From NCBI GenBank assembly GCA_937893945.1, contig CALCTA010000112.1, positions 1 through 12,669 on the forward strand: a stretch of 12,669 nucleotides of DNA, given 5' to 3'. The stretch comes from an uncultured Clostridia bacterium (GTDB lineage: Bacteria > Bacillota > Clostridia > Oscillospirales > CAG-272). Below, one piece after another: positions 6,424 to 12,669 of the stretch. How positions within the stretch are numbered: position 1 is the stretch's first letter; each line of letters begins with the position of its first letter. The notes under the pieces are model-generated. The model was not told where the DNA came from, searched no databases, and saw only the letters and a list, made by a program, of their open reading frames with translations. The position numbers and the translations under genes are program-made.

Positions 6424-8306
6424 TGAACGCTCAGAATAACGGCGCAAGGAGCAGCGCACCTCAAAGAATGCCCGATATGCGTCGCGGTGGCGGCGGTGGA
6501 CCGATGGGCGCAAGAGTGAACAGAGAGAAGCCGAAGAATACCTGGCAGACCTTGAAGCGACTGCTGAGATACATAGGCAAGAGCAAGCTGCTCGTCATAG
6601 CGCTCGTCGCTATAATGGCGGCGGTTACGGTCTCTGACCTTGCGGGTCCCGCGCTTCAGGGTGCGGCGATAAACACCATAAAGGTCGATGCGAACGGAGT
6701 AATATCTGTTGACCTTGAGGCAATGATAGGCTATCTTGCCGCTATGGGCGTGCTTTTCCTTTGTAGCGCGGCGCTCGGTCTTGCGCAGGGAATAATCGCC
6801 TCAAAGCTCTCGCAAAATACCGTCTATATGATGAGAAACGACCTTTTCTCGAAGATATCAAGACTTCCCATCAAATATACCGACACTCACCGACACGGCG
6901 ACATAATGTCAAGAATGACAAACGACGTTGAGAACGTGTCAAACGCGGTCTCGCAGTCGATAGCCTCGCTTATATCAAGCATACTGACGCTGATAGGCGC
7001 GTTTACAATGATGGTCTATTACAGCTGGGTGATGGCGCTTATCGCCTGCATAACTATACCGCTTACCATTGCTGTTTCCACCAATCTCGCAAAATTTATG
7101 CGCAAATACTTTGTCAAGCGCCAGAAGCTTCTCGGCGCGCTCAACGGTCAGGTCGAGGAGATGGTTACCTCTTACAAGACCGTCGTAGCTTACGGAAAAG
7201 AGGGAAAGGCTGTAGATGAATTCACAAAGGTGAGCGGAGAGCTGAAGAAGAGCAGCATACTTGCTCGCGTGTGGGGCTCTATAATGGGACCTTGCATGAA
7301 CTTCCTTGGCAATTTCCAGTACGTTCTTATAGCCGCTTTCGGCGGATATTTCGTGCTCAACCCCAACTTCCTCGTTCCGTCGCTGATGCTTGGAGACATA
7401 CACTCGATGCTTCAGTATTCAAAGAAATTCACCCGTCCCGTCAACGAGATAGCCAATCAGTATGCCTCTATCCTCACGGCTCTTGCGGGCGCGGAGCGTA
7501 TATTTGAGATAATGGACAGCGCTGACGAGATAGACGAGGGAACTGACGAGGTCAGAGTTGCCGATATTGAGGGCAATATTCGCTTTGAGGGAATACATTT
7601 TGCTTACGAGCCCGACGAGCCTGTGCTTAAGGGACTTGACCTATGGCTCAAGAAGGGGCAGAAAATAGCGATAGTCGGCGCGACAGGCTCGGGTAAGACC
7701 ACCGTCGTCAATCTGCTTACAAGGTTTTATGAGGTCGATAGGGGTACTATCACTATAGACGGCAGAGATATAACCGACATACCTAAGGAAACTCTGCGCC
7801 GCTCGATAGCGATAGTTCTTCAGGACACCGTTCTGTTCTCGGATACGATACGCGCGAATATCAAATACGGACGGCTCGACGCTACCGACGAGGAGATGCG
7901 CGCCGCGGCGGCATTCGCTAAGGCAGACAGCTTTATCGAGCGCCTGCCCGACGGCTACGACACTATGCTTGCTGAGTCGGGAAGCAATCTCTCTCAAGGA
8001 CAGCGACAGCTTCTCTCTATTGCCCGTGCTGTGCTTGCAGATCCCAAGATACTCATACTCGACGAGGCTACCTCAAGCGTTGACACGAGAACAGAGATGC
8101 ATATCCAGCAGGCTATGGTGGCTCTTATGGAGAACCGCACCTCGCTTATAATAGCGCACAGACTTTCTACCATACGCGACGCCGATAAGATAGTGGTTAT
8201 CAAGGACGGCAAGGTCGCCGAGGCAGGAGACCACGAGGAGCTTCTTGCGGCAGGCGGCGAGTACTTCAAGCTCTATTCAAATCAGTTCGCGGGTATAGCA
8301 ACGTGA
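6423..8306 (+). CDS. ABC exporter half-transporter with the catalytic ATP site (heterodimer subunit 2)
   Basis: 627 residues. A flexible N-terminal extension of about 40 residues, rich in Arg and Gly (RRGGGGG at 20-26), precedes six membrane helices (between about 56 and 350) and the nucleotide-binding domain: Walker A GATGSGKT (419-426), Gln467, signature LSQGQ (523-527), Walker B ILILDE (543-548) with the catalytic Glu548 intact, and the switch His579 in IIAHRLST. LSQGQ departs from LSGGQ; in known heterodimers the signature facing the degenerate site is the one that varies, and this pairing fits subunit 1 exactly. The ATG overlaps the previous stop by one base (TGATG) with AGGAGG ten bases upstream. 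Codon use, with many ATA isoleucines, matches subunit 1 and differs from ileS. The substrate cannot be named; multidrug export is the usual role of MarR-ABC-ABC operons. Confidence 0.95.
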   Translation: MNAQNNGARSSAPQRMPDMRRGGGGGPMGARVNREKPKNTWQTLKRLLRYIGKSKLLVIALVAIMAAVTVSDLAGPALQGAAINTIKVDANGVISVDLEAMIGYLAAMGVLFLCSAALGLAQGIIASKLSQNTVYMMRNDLFSKISRLPIKYTDTHRHGDIMSRMTNDVENVSNAVSQSIASLISSILTLIGAFTMMVYYSWVMALIACITIPLTIAVSTNLAKFMRKYFVKRQKLLGALNGQVEEMVTSYKTVVAYGKEGKAVDEFTKVSGELKKSSILARVWGSIMGPCMNFLGNFQYVLIAAFGGYFVLNPNFLVPSLMLGDIHSMLQYSKKFTRPVNEIANQYASILTALAGAERIFEIMDSADEIDEGTDEVRVADIEGNIRFEGIHFAYEPDEPVLKGLDLWLKKGQKIAIVGATGSGKTTVVNLLTRFYEVDRGTITIDGRDITDIPKETLRRSIAIVLQDTVLFSDTIRANIKYGRLDATDEEMRAAAAFAKADSFIERLPDGYDTMLAESGSNLSQGQRQLLSIARAVLADPKILILDEATSSVDTRTEMHIQQAMVALMENRTSLIIAHRLSTIRDADKIVVIKDGKVAEAGDHEELLAAGGEYFKLYSNQFAGIAT

Positions 8307-9067
8307 TGAAGAAGATAATTACGAAAGAAAAATTTGAAGGGCTCTGCGCGGCTGAGAGCTATATTCTGAGCGCTCTCTCCGAGGAGGAGGGAATAGGCAT
8401 ATACAACGAAAAGAGGCTTCACAAGATACTAAAGCGCAGTATATGTGATAGTGAGAGCTGCTTTGAGGTCAAGGTCGGAAGATATACCGCCGATATACTT
8501 ACCGACGGGCGCATCTATGAGATACAGTGCGCAAGTCTCTATCCGCTAAAGGATAAGATAGCCTACTATCTTGATAGCACTGATTACAAGGTAACTGTTG
8601 TGCATCCGCTGATAGTAAAAAAGACGCTGATACGCGCCGAGAAAGAGACGGGCGAGATACTCAGAATGAAAAAGTCTCCCAAGAAGGAGAGCGTCGAGAG
8701 CCTTCTCCCCGACCTTATCTATATTGCACGCGCCTTTGAAAACGAGCGTTTTTCACTCTGCCTTGTGTTGATCGAGGCGGAGGAATACAGATATTCCGAG
8801 GCGGTGCGCTATAGAAGAAGCGGAAAGTACGATTCCGAGCTTTTCCCCACGACACTTGTGGGAGTAGAGGAGTTTTCCTCGCCGCGCGACTTTGAGCGAT
8901 TTATACCTAATGAGCTTCGCGGACGCGAGTTCTCGCCCACAGAATACGCGCCATATACCTCGCTCAAGGGCAGAGACGCTTACTCAGCACTTAAATTTCT
9001 TGCCGAAATAGGACTGCTCAAGCGCCGAAAGGACGGCAGACGAGTGCTCTACAGCACGGTTGATTAA
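8306..9067 (+). CDS. Uncharacterised protein, possible PD-(D/E)XK-like core plus winged-helix-like C-terminus
   Basis: 253 residues; no signal peptide or membrane segment, so cytoplasmic. I do not recognise a named family, although the layout recalls conserved hypothetical proteins of Clostridia. The N-terminal half has ADIL (Asp63), then YEIQ (Glu72, Gln74), with strands and helices around them; this D...ExQ spacing resembles PD-(D/E)XK nuclease-like folds where Gln replaces Lys (as in CoiA-like proteins). A basic RMKKSPKK segment (121-128) follows. Residues about 208-253 (FSPTEYAPYTSLKGRDAYSALKFLAEIGLLKRR and a basic hairpin) look like a winged helix. The ATG at 8306 overlaps the exporter stop by one base, as at the junction before it; the GTG at 8303 is an alternative. 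There is no clear ribosome binding site, so translation probably depends on coupling. It is the last cistron before a strong terminator. Nuclease activity is unproven. Confidence 0.85.
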   Translation: MKKIITKEKFEGLCAAESYILSALSEEEGIGIYNEKRLHKILKRSICDSESCFEVKVGRYTADILTDGRIYEIQCASLYPLKDKIAYYLDSTDYKVTVVHPLIVKKTLIRAEKETGEILRMKKSPKKESVESLLPDLIYIARAFENERFSLCLVLIEAEEYRYSEAVRYRRSGKYDSELFPTTLVGVEEFSSPRDFERFIPNELRGREFSPTEYAPYTSLKGRDAYSALKFLAEIGLLKRRKDGRRVLYSTVD

Positions 9068-9072
9068 AAATC

Positions 9073-9105
9073 CAAAAGGGACAGAGATATTCTCTGTCCC
9101 TTTTG
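9073..9105 (+). terminator. Intrinsic terminator of the marR-ABC operon
   Basis: A 15-bp perfect stem (9073-9087 with 9091-9105) closes on a TAT loop; core arms are GGGACAGAGA and TCTCTGTCCC with A4 and T4 flanks. It begins six bases after the stop of the fourth cistron, so that gene belongs to the operon and ileS does not. Confidence 0.9.
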
Positions 9106-9232
9106 CCGTTTCTATAAACGGGTCGCAAGACGATCTCTAAACATCACATCAACAACCTCGCATCTTTTAAACAGGTCATCCTGAGGGGTGTGGAATTATA
9201 AAATTATTAAGAAGAAAAATATTGCGCTGCTC
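9106..9232. other. Intergenic spacer before ileS, no T-box seen
   Basis: I find no T-box leader hallmarks, no riboswitch and no coding frame here. The 11-base segment GTCATCCTGAG (9175-9185) recalls the end of a common dispersed repeat in gut bacterial genomes, but it is too short to call. Confidence 0.5.
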
Positions 9233-9261
9233 TTGACTTTCGCTCGTAGATGTGATATACT
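9233..9261 (+). promoter_or_regulatory. Sigma-A type promoter of ileS
   Basis: TTGACT (9233-9238) and TATACT (9256-9261) are separated by 17 bases. Transcription should begin near 9268, leaving a leader of about 50 bases before the chosen ATG. This rules out in-frame starts further left and leaves no room for a T-box (usually 200 bases or more). Confidence 0.85.
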
Positions 9262-9316
9262 GTATTATCTATTAAAATGTATAAGTATGTCAAAAACAGA
9301 AAGGACAGAAGAAGAT

Positions 9317-12300
9317 ATGCAGGACAAGTTTGAAACAAAGTATCCCTTTGTGGAAAATGAAAAAGAAGTGCTTAGCTTCTGGAAGGAAAACGATTGCTTC
9401 CAAAAGCTGAAGGCAAAGAACGCGGGCGGACCTAAGTACCGCTTTATCGACGGTCCTATCACCGCCAACAACCCCATGGGAATACATCACACCTGGGGAA
9501 GAACACTTAAGGATACCTATATCAAGTATCACGCTATGAAGGGCTGCGACACGCACTACCGCAACGGCTTCGATTCTCAGGGACTCTGGGTAGAGGTCGA
9601 GGTTGAGAAGGAGCTTGGCTTTAAGACTAAGCACGATATCGAGGCTTACGGCCTTGATAACTTCACTAACAAGTGTATCGACCGTGTCAAGAAGTTCTCG
9701 GGCGTTATCACCGAGCAGTCTATCCGCCTCGGTCAGTGGATGGACTGGGATAATTCCTACTACACCTACACCGACGAGAATATCCAGGGCATCTGGCTCT
9801 TCTTAAAGAAGTGCCACGAGGGCGGCTGGATCCGTCAGGTATATAAGCCTATGCCTTGGTGCTCGCGTTGCGGAACCTCGCTCTCCGAGCACGAGATGAC
9901 AGGCTCTTATAAGGAGATCGAGCACGAGGCTGTATTCTTCAAGCTTCCCATCAAGGATACAAATGATTATATCCTCGTATGGACCACGACACCGTGGACA
10001 CTCTCCGCAAACGTTGCTCTCGCGGTAAATCCCGAGATGACCTACGTAAGACTTCACGTTGCGGGTGAGGAGCACAACTACGTTACCTCGCTCAACTACT
10101 TCAAGCAGAAGTTTGAGGGCAAGGAGGGCGTTGAGCTTCTCGAAACCCTCAAGGGTACAGACCTCGCAGGACTTGAGTACGAGACCTGCTTCCCCGAGAT
10201 GGACGAGCAGAACTTCGCTCACAAGATAGTCCTCTGGGATGAGGTCGCTGACGACGAGGGATGCGGAGTCGTTCATATCGCTCCCGGATGCGGCGCTGAG
10301 GACTTTGCTCTCGGCGAGTCTATCGGACTTCCCAAGATAATCCCCGTTGACGAATACGGCATTTTCTATGATGGCTTCTCCTTCCTTTCGGGGCTTGACG
10401 CTCAGGATTGCCGTCAGCTCGTATTTGACGAGCTCAAGAAGAGAAATAAGCTCTTCTACACACACAAGTATAAGCACAGCTACCCTGTTTGCTGGAGATG
10501 TAAGAAGGAAATAATCTTCCGTCTCGGCAAGGAGTGGGCAATCGCTGTTGACGAGCTTCGCCCCAGACTTATCGCAAACGCTAACAAGGTTCGTTGGGAG
10601 CCTGCATATCAGGGCAAGAGAATGCTCGACTGGCTTGAGAATATGTCCGACTGGAATATCTCCCGTAAGAGATTTTACGGTCTGCCTCTGCCTTTCTATC
10701 TCTGCGAGTGCGGCGAGCTGACGGTTGTTGGCTCTAAGGACGAGCTTTACGAGCTTGCTGTTGATAAGTCCAAGGTCGATGCAATTCCTCATCTCCACCG
10801 TCCGTGGATAGACGAGGTAAAGATCTGCTGTCCCAAGTGCCAGAAGGCAGTTGAGAGAGTAACTCAGGTCGGCGACGTATGGCTTGACGCAGGTATCGTT
10901 CCTTTCTCGACGCTCAAGTATCTTACCGACAAGGAATACTGGAAGCAGTACTTCCCCGCAGAGCACGTTCTTGAGATGAAGGAGCAGATCCGCCTTTGGT
11001 TCTACTCTATGCTCTTTATGAGCACCGTGCTTGTTGACGAGCCTCCCTACGAGAGAGTAAGCACACACGGAATGGTAGTTTCCGAGGACGGAAGCAGATT
11101 CTCCAAGACAGGCTTTATGATACGCTTTGACGAGGCCGCTGACATTATCGGTGCTGACGCGTCGCGTTACATCTTCGCGTCCTCCTCTACCTCCAACGAC
11201 GTGCGCTTCGGCTTCAACCTCGGTGAAGAGGCAAGAAGAAAGTTGCTCGCGTTCTGGAACCTTGAGACCTTCTTTGCGACCTACGCGGACATTGACAACA
11301 CCAAGGTGGATCTCTCCAAGCTTGATGCAAGCACGCTCTGTCCCGTTGACCGTTGGTTGCTCATCCGTACCAATCAGTTCATCAAGGTTGCTAACGAGTA
11401 TATGGCTGACTACTCCACTCGCGACGTAGTTGCCCACTTTGAAAGCTTCGTAAACGATATCTCCAACTTCTATATCAGAGTAAATCGCGGACGCTTCTGG
11501 ACTACAGAGAATTCCGAGGACAAGCAGAACGCATACGCTGTTCTGTTCTACGCTATCAAGTCCATCACGGGAATCATGGCGCCCATCATTCCCTTTATGG
11601 CAGAGTTTACCTGGCAGAAGTTCATCAAGAGATACTCCGCTGAGGACTCGGTATCGGTATTCCTTACCGAGTATCCTGCTGTTGAGGAGCGCCTTGATAT
11701 AACCGACGACAGGATCCTTGCCGACGTTGAGAAGGCAAGAGATATGATCTCGCTTGGTCTGAAGCTCAGAAACGAGAAGCAGATCAAGATCCGTCAGCCT
11801 CTCTCCACCATGTACGTCTCGGCAAATGAGGGCAACCACAACGCTATCGAGACCTTTGGCGCGGTAATTATGAGCGAGATGAATATTGGCGAGGTCAAGG
11901 AGCTTGAGGACACCTCGGCGCTTGAGTCAAACTTCCTCACGGTCAACTTCAAGGTTGCGGGAAGAGTTCTCAAGAACAGAGCAAACGAGGTCAAGGCATT
12001 CCTTGCCGAGCTTGGCGCAGAGCGTCAGCAGGAGCTTTCTGATGCGGTTAAGGCAGGACAGAACGTAGTTCTTCCCGAGCTTGAGCTTGAGGTAGAGCCT
12101 GACGTGTTTACGCTCAACTCCAAGGCGCTTGATAATATCGCCATCTACTCGAACAACGGCGAATTTGTGGCTCTCGACACCACTATCTCCGAGGAGCTTG
12201 CAAGAGCGGGACTTCTCCGTGATATAGTCCGTCAGTGTCAGGTATTCCGCAAGGAAGCAGGCTTTGACGTAAGCGACAGAATCTACATCGCGTTTGAGAC

Positions 12301-12454
12301 AGAGTCCGAGCTTGTTAAGAGCATCATAGCAGAGAAGCGCGCTCAGCTTGAGGGCGACCTCCTTGCTACCTTCGAGACACCCGCAAACGTAGAGTTCACG
12401 GGTACTATCGACCTTGACGGCGCTACCGTTACCGTATTGCTTCAGAGAAAGTAA
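9317..12454 (+). CDS. ileS: Isoleucine--tRNA ligase with altered GIHH signature motif
   Basis: 1045 residues, the usual size for the long (IleRS2-type) enzymes. It charges tRNA-Ile with isoleucine in the cytoplasm. The class I catalytic domain contains GPITANNPMGIHHTWGRT (46-63): aligned to the standard ANGDIHIGHALNK, the HIGH motif is GIHH (55-58), with His and Gly exchanged. The second signature is RFSKT (594-598; KMSKS equivalent, Lys597). The editing domain carries TTTPWTLSAN (223-232) and HIAPGCGAEDF (320-330, Asp329). Cys pairs at 182/185, 392/395, 463/465 and 505/508 suggest zinc knuckles. WNISRKRFYG (446-455) and GDVWLDAG (519-526) confirm the family; residues 680-1045 form the anticodon-binding part. 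The ATG at 9317 is preferred because of AAAGGA at 9300-9305 and nearby purines; an in-frame ATG at 9287 lacks such a site. Isoleucine codons are mostly ATC, unlike the exporter genes, suggesting high expression. Separate promoter and terminator. Confidence 0.96.
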   Translation: MQDKFETKYPFVENEKEVLSFWKENDCFQKLKAKNAGGPKYRFIDGPITANNPMGIHHTWGRTLKDTYIKYHAMKGCDTHYRNGFDSQGLWVEVEVEKELGFKTKHDIEAYGLDNFTNKCIDRVKKFSGVITEQSIRLGQWMDWDNSYYTYTDENIQGIWLFLKKCHEGGWIRQVYKPMPWCSRCGTSLSEHEMTGSYKEIEHEAVFFKLPIKDTNDYILVWTTTPWTLSANVALAVNPEMTYVRLHVAGEEHNYVTSLNYFKQKFEGKEGVELLETLKGTDLAGLEYETCFPEMDEQNFAHKIVLWDEVADDEGCGVVHIAPGCGAEDFALGESIGLPKIIPVDEYGIFYDGFSFLSGLDAQDCRQLVFDELKKRNKLFYTHKYKHSYPVCWRCKKEIIFRLGKEWAIAVDELRPRLIANANKVRWEPAYQGKRMLDWLENMSDWNISRKRFYGLPLPFYLCECGELTVVGSKDELYELAVDKSKVDAIPHLHRPWIDEVKICCPKCQKAVERVTQVGDVWLDAGIVPFSTLKYLTDKEYWKQYFPAEHVLEMKEQIRLWFYSMLFMSTVLVDEPPYERVSTHGMVVSEDGSRFSKTGFMIRFDEAADIIGADASRYIFASSSTSNDVRFGFNLGEEARRKLLAFWNLETFFATYADIDNTKVDLSKLDASTLCPVDRWLLIRTNQFIKVANEYMADYSTRDVVAHFESFVNDISNFYIRVNRGRFWTTENSEDKQNAYAVLFYAIKSITGIMAPIIPFMAEFTWQKFIKRYSAEDSVSVFLTEYPAVEERLDITDDRILADVEKARDMISLGLKLRNEKQIKIRQPLSTMYVSANEGNHNAIETFGAVIMSEMNIGEVKELEDTSALESNFLTVNFKVAGRVLKNRANEVKAFLAELGAERQQELSDAVKAGQNVVLPELELEVEPDVFTLNSKALDNIAIYSNNGEFVALDTTISEELARAGLLRDIVRQCQVFRKEAGFDVSDRIYIAFETESELVKSIIAEKRAQLEGDLLATFETPANVEFTGTIDLDGATVTVLLQRK

Positions 12455-12463
12455 TAAATAAAA

Positions 12464-12500
12464 GCAAAACGCCCGACCGTAACGGTCGGGCGTTGTTTGC
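12464..12500 (+). terminator. Intrinsic terminator of ileS
   Basis: A 12-bp GC-rich perfect stem (AACGCCCGACCG, 12468-12479, with its complement at 12483-12494) closes on TAA. Outer GCAA/TTGC pairing extends it with two unpaired bases, and a short T-rich run (GTTGTTTGC) follows. It begins about ten bases after the ileS stop. Confidence 0.85.
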
Positions 12501-12509
12501 TATTCAAAT

Positions 12510-12535
12510 GGGCAGGCGAGGGCATCGGCCTCTAC
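12510..12535. repeat. Remnant of a dispersed intergenic repeat ending in CTCTAC
   Basis: The segment GGGCAGGCGAGGGCATCGGC followed by CTCTAC resembles, from memory, the right end of a short dispersed repeat common in gut clostridial genomes that finishes in GGCCCCTAC. ATAGGGGCGG near 12567 looks like the opposite-type end. The element at 2381-2406 appears to be a relative. Confidence 0.4.
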
Positions 12536-12610
12536 TGTTCTGTGCGAGATTTAATCTTTTGTTTATAGGGGCGGTGGCTTACTCCTCTCGCCTTGCCTAA
12601 CGCAATCTTA

Positions 12611-12669
12611 CCAAAAGCCTTCCCCAGCGGGGAAGGTGGCAGACACGGAGCGAAGCGGAGCTGGCTGAC
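12611..12669. repeat. Dispersed hairpin repeat with AAGCCTTCCCC core, cut by the window end
   Basis: CCTTCCCC (12618-12625), loop AGC, GGGGAAGG (12629-12636) is a perfect hairpin, followed by GTGGCAG and the near-symmetric CGGAGCGAAGCGGAG, then CTGGCTGAC at the edge. I recall this combination (CCTTCCCC hairpin, GTGGC, variable hairpin, GGCTGACGG) as an abundant intergenic repeat in Oscillospiraceae-type genomes. It continues beyond the window. Confidence 0.6.

Noticed and set aside
5008..6513. Long open frame on the minus strand opposite the first ABC gene (501 codons)
   Set aside because: The product is a Tyr/His/Arg-rich string without domains; it is a shadow of the exporter gene, which has every expected motif.
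9175..9185. End of a GTCATCCTGAG dispersed repeat
   Set aside because: Eleven bases are too few to support the call and the rest of the expected repeat is absent.
9188..9316. N-terminal extension of IleRS from an upstream start
   Set aside because: The predicted promoter (9233-9261) lies inside this stretch, so most of it is not transcribed with ileS, and the residues match no IleRS feature.
9803..11839. Long open frame on the minus strand opposite ileS (678 codons)
   Set aside because: It lies wholly inside ileS, has no binding site or recognisable domain, and is explained by the codon bias of the plus-strand gene.
4094..12454. Exporter operon and GIHH-type ileS as one resistance island
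   Set aside because: A strong terminator (9073-9105) and a separate ileS promoter divide them, and codon use differs; adjacency alone does not support a joint function.

Overview
This 12.7 kb window looks like chromosomal DNA of an endospore-forming, anaerobic, gut-type clostridium (Bacillota, Clostridia). The evidence is a SpoIVB sporulation-signalling protease, a 1045-residue IleRS of the long bacterial type, a MarR-plus-heterodimeric-ABC operon of the kind common in Firmicutes, and intergenic hairpin repeats that I associate from memory with uncultured Oscillospiraceae-like genomes. The genus cannot be fixed from the sequence. No rRNA, tRNA, CRISPR array, insertion sequence or phage gene is visible.

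Layout. (1) Positions 1-344 hold the C-terminal end of an AT-richer plus-strand gene, probably an XRE-type regulator. (2) It converges on a minus-strand lipoprotein with a ComEC-like metallo-beta-lactamase domain (420-2195). A shared bidirectional terminator lies between them at 381-409. (3) Positions 2196-2583 are a structured intergenic region. It contains the lipoprotein promoter, a divergent promoter/terminator pair that could make a roughly 50-nt RNA, a decayed dispersed repeat, and a cluster of at least eight small hairpins joined by AATTCAT/ATGAATT spacers. (4) spoIVB follows on the minus strand (2584-3756). Its last dozen codons lie inside the hairpin cluster. (5) A plus-strand operon starts at a perfect-consensus promoter (3991-4019) overlapped by a MarR-type operator. 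It reads marR, ABC exporter half 1, ABC exporter half 2, then an uncharacterised protein, with overlapping start and stop codons at every junction and a strong terminator at 9073-9105. (6) ileS has its own promoter (9233-9261), a short leader without a T-box, and a terminator at 12464-12500. (7) The window ends in two dispersed repeat elements.

How the parts work together. The MarR protein probably represses its own operon and releases it when a toxic compound binds. The two ABC proteins should form an asymmetric heterodimeric exporter: the first has a degenerate ATP site (Asp for Glu, Gln for His), the second carries the catalytic residues. The fourth cistron has a possible PD-(D/E)XK-like core and a C-terminal winged-helix-like region, and its role is unknown.

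The most notable points are these. The IleRS carries GIHH instead of the class I HIGH signature, a swap I recall being linked to extreme mupirocin resistance. The hairpin cluster runs into the spoIVB coding end. There is a candidate minimal small-RNA gene. The unknown fourth cistron is also worth study. None of these is proven to be a new system.
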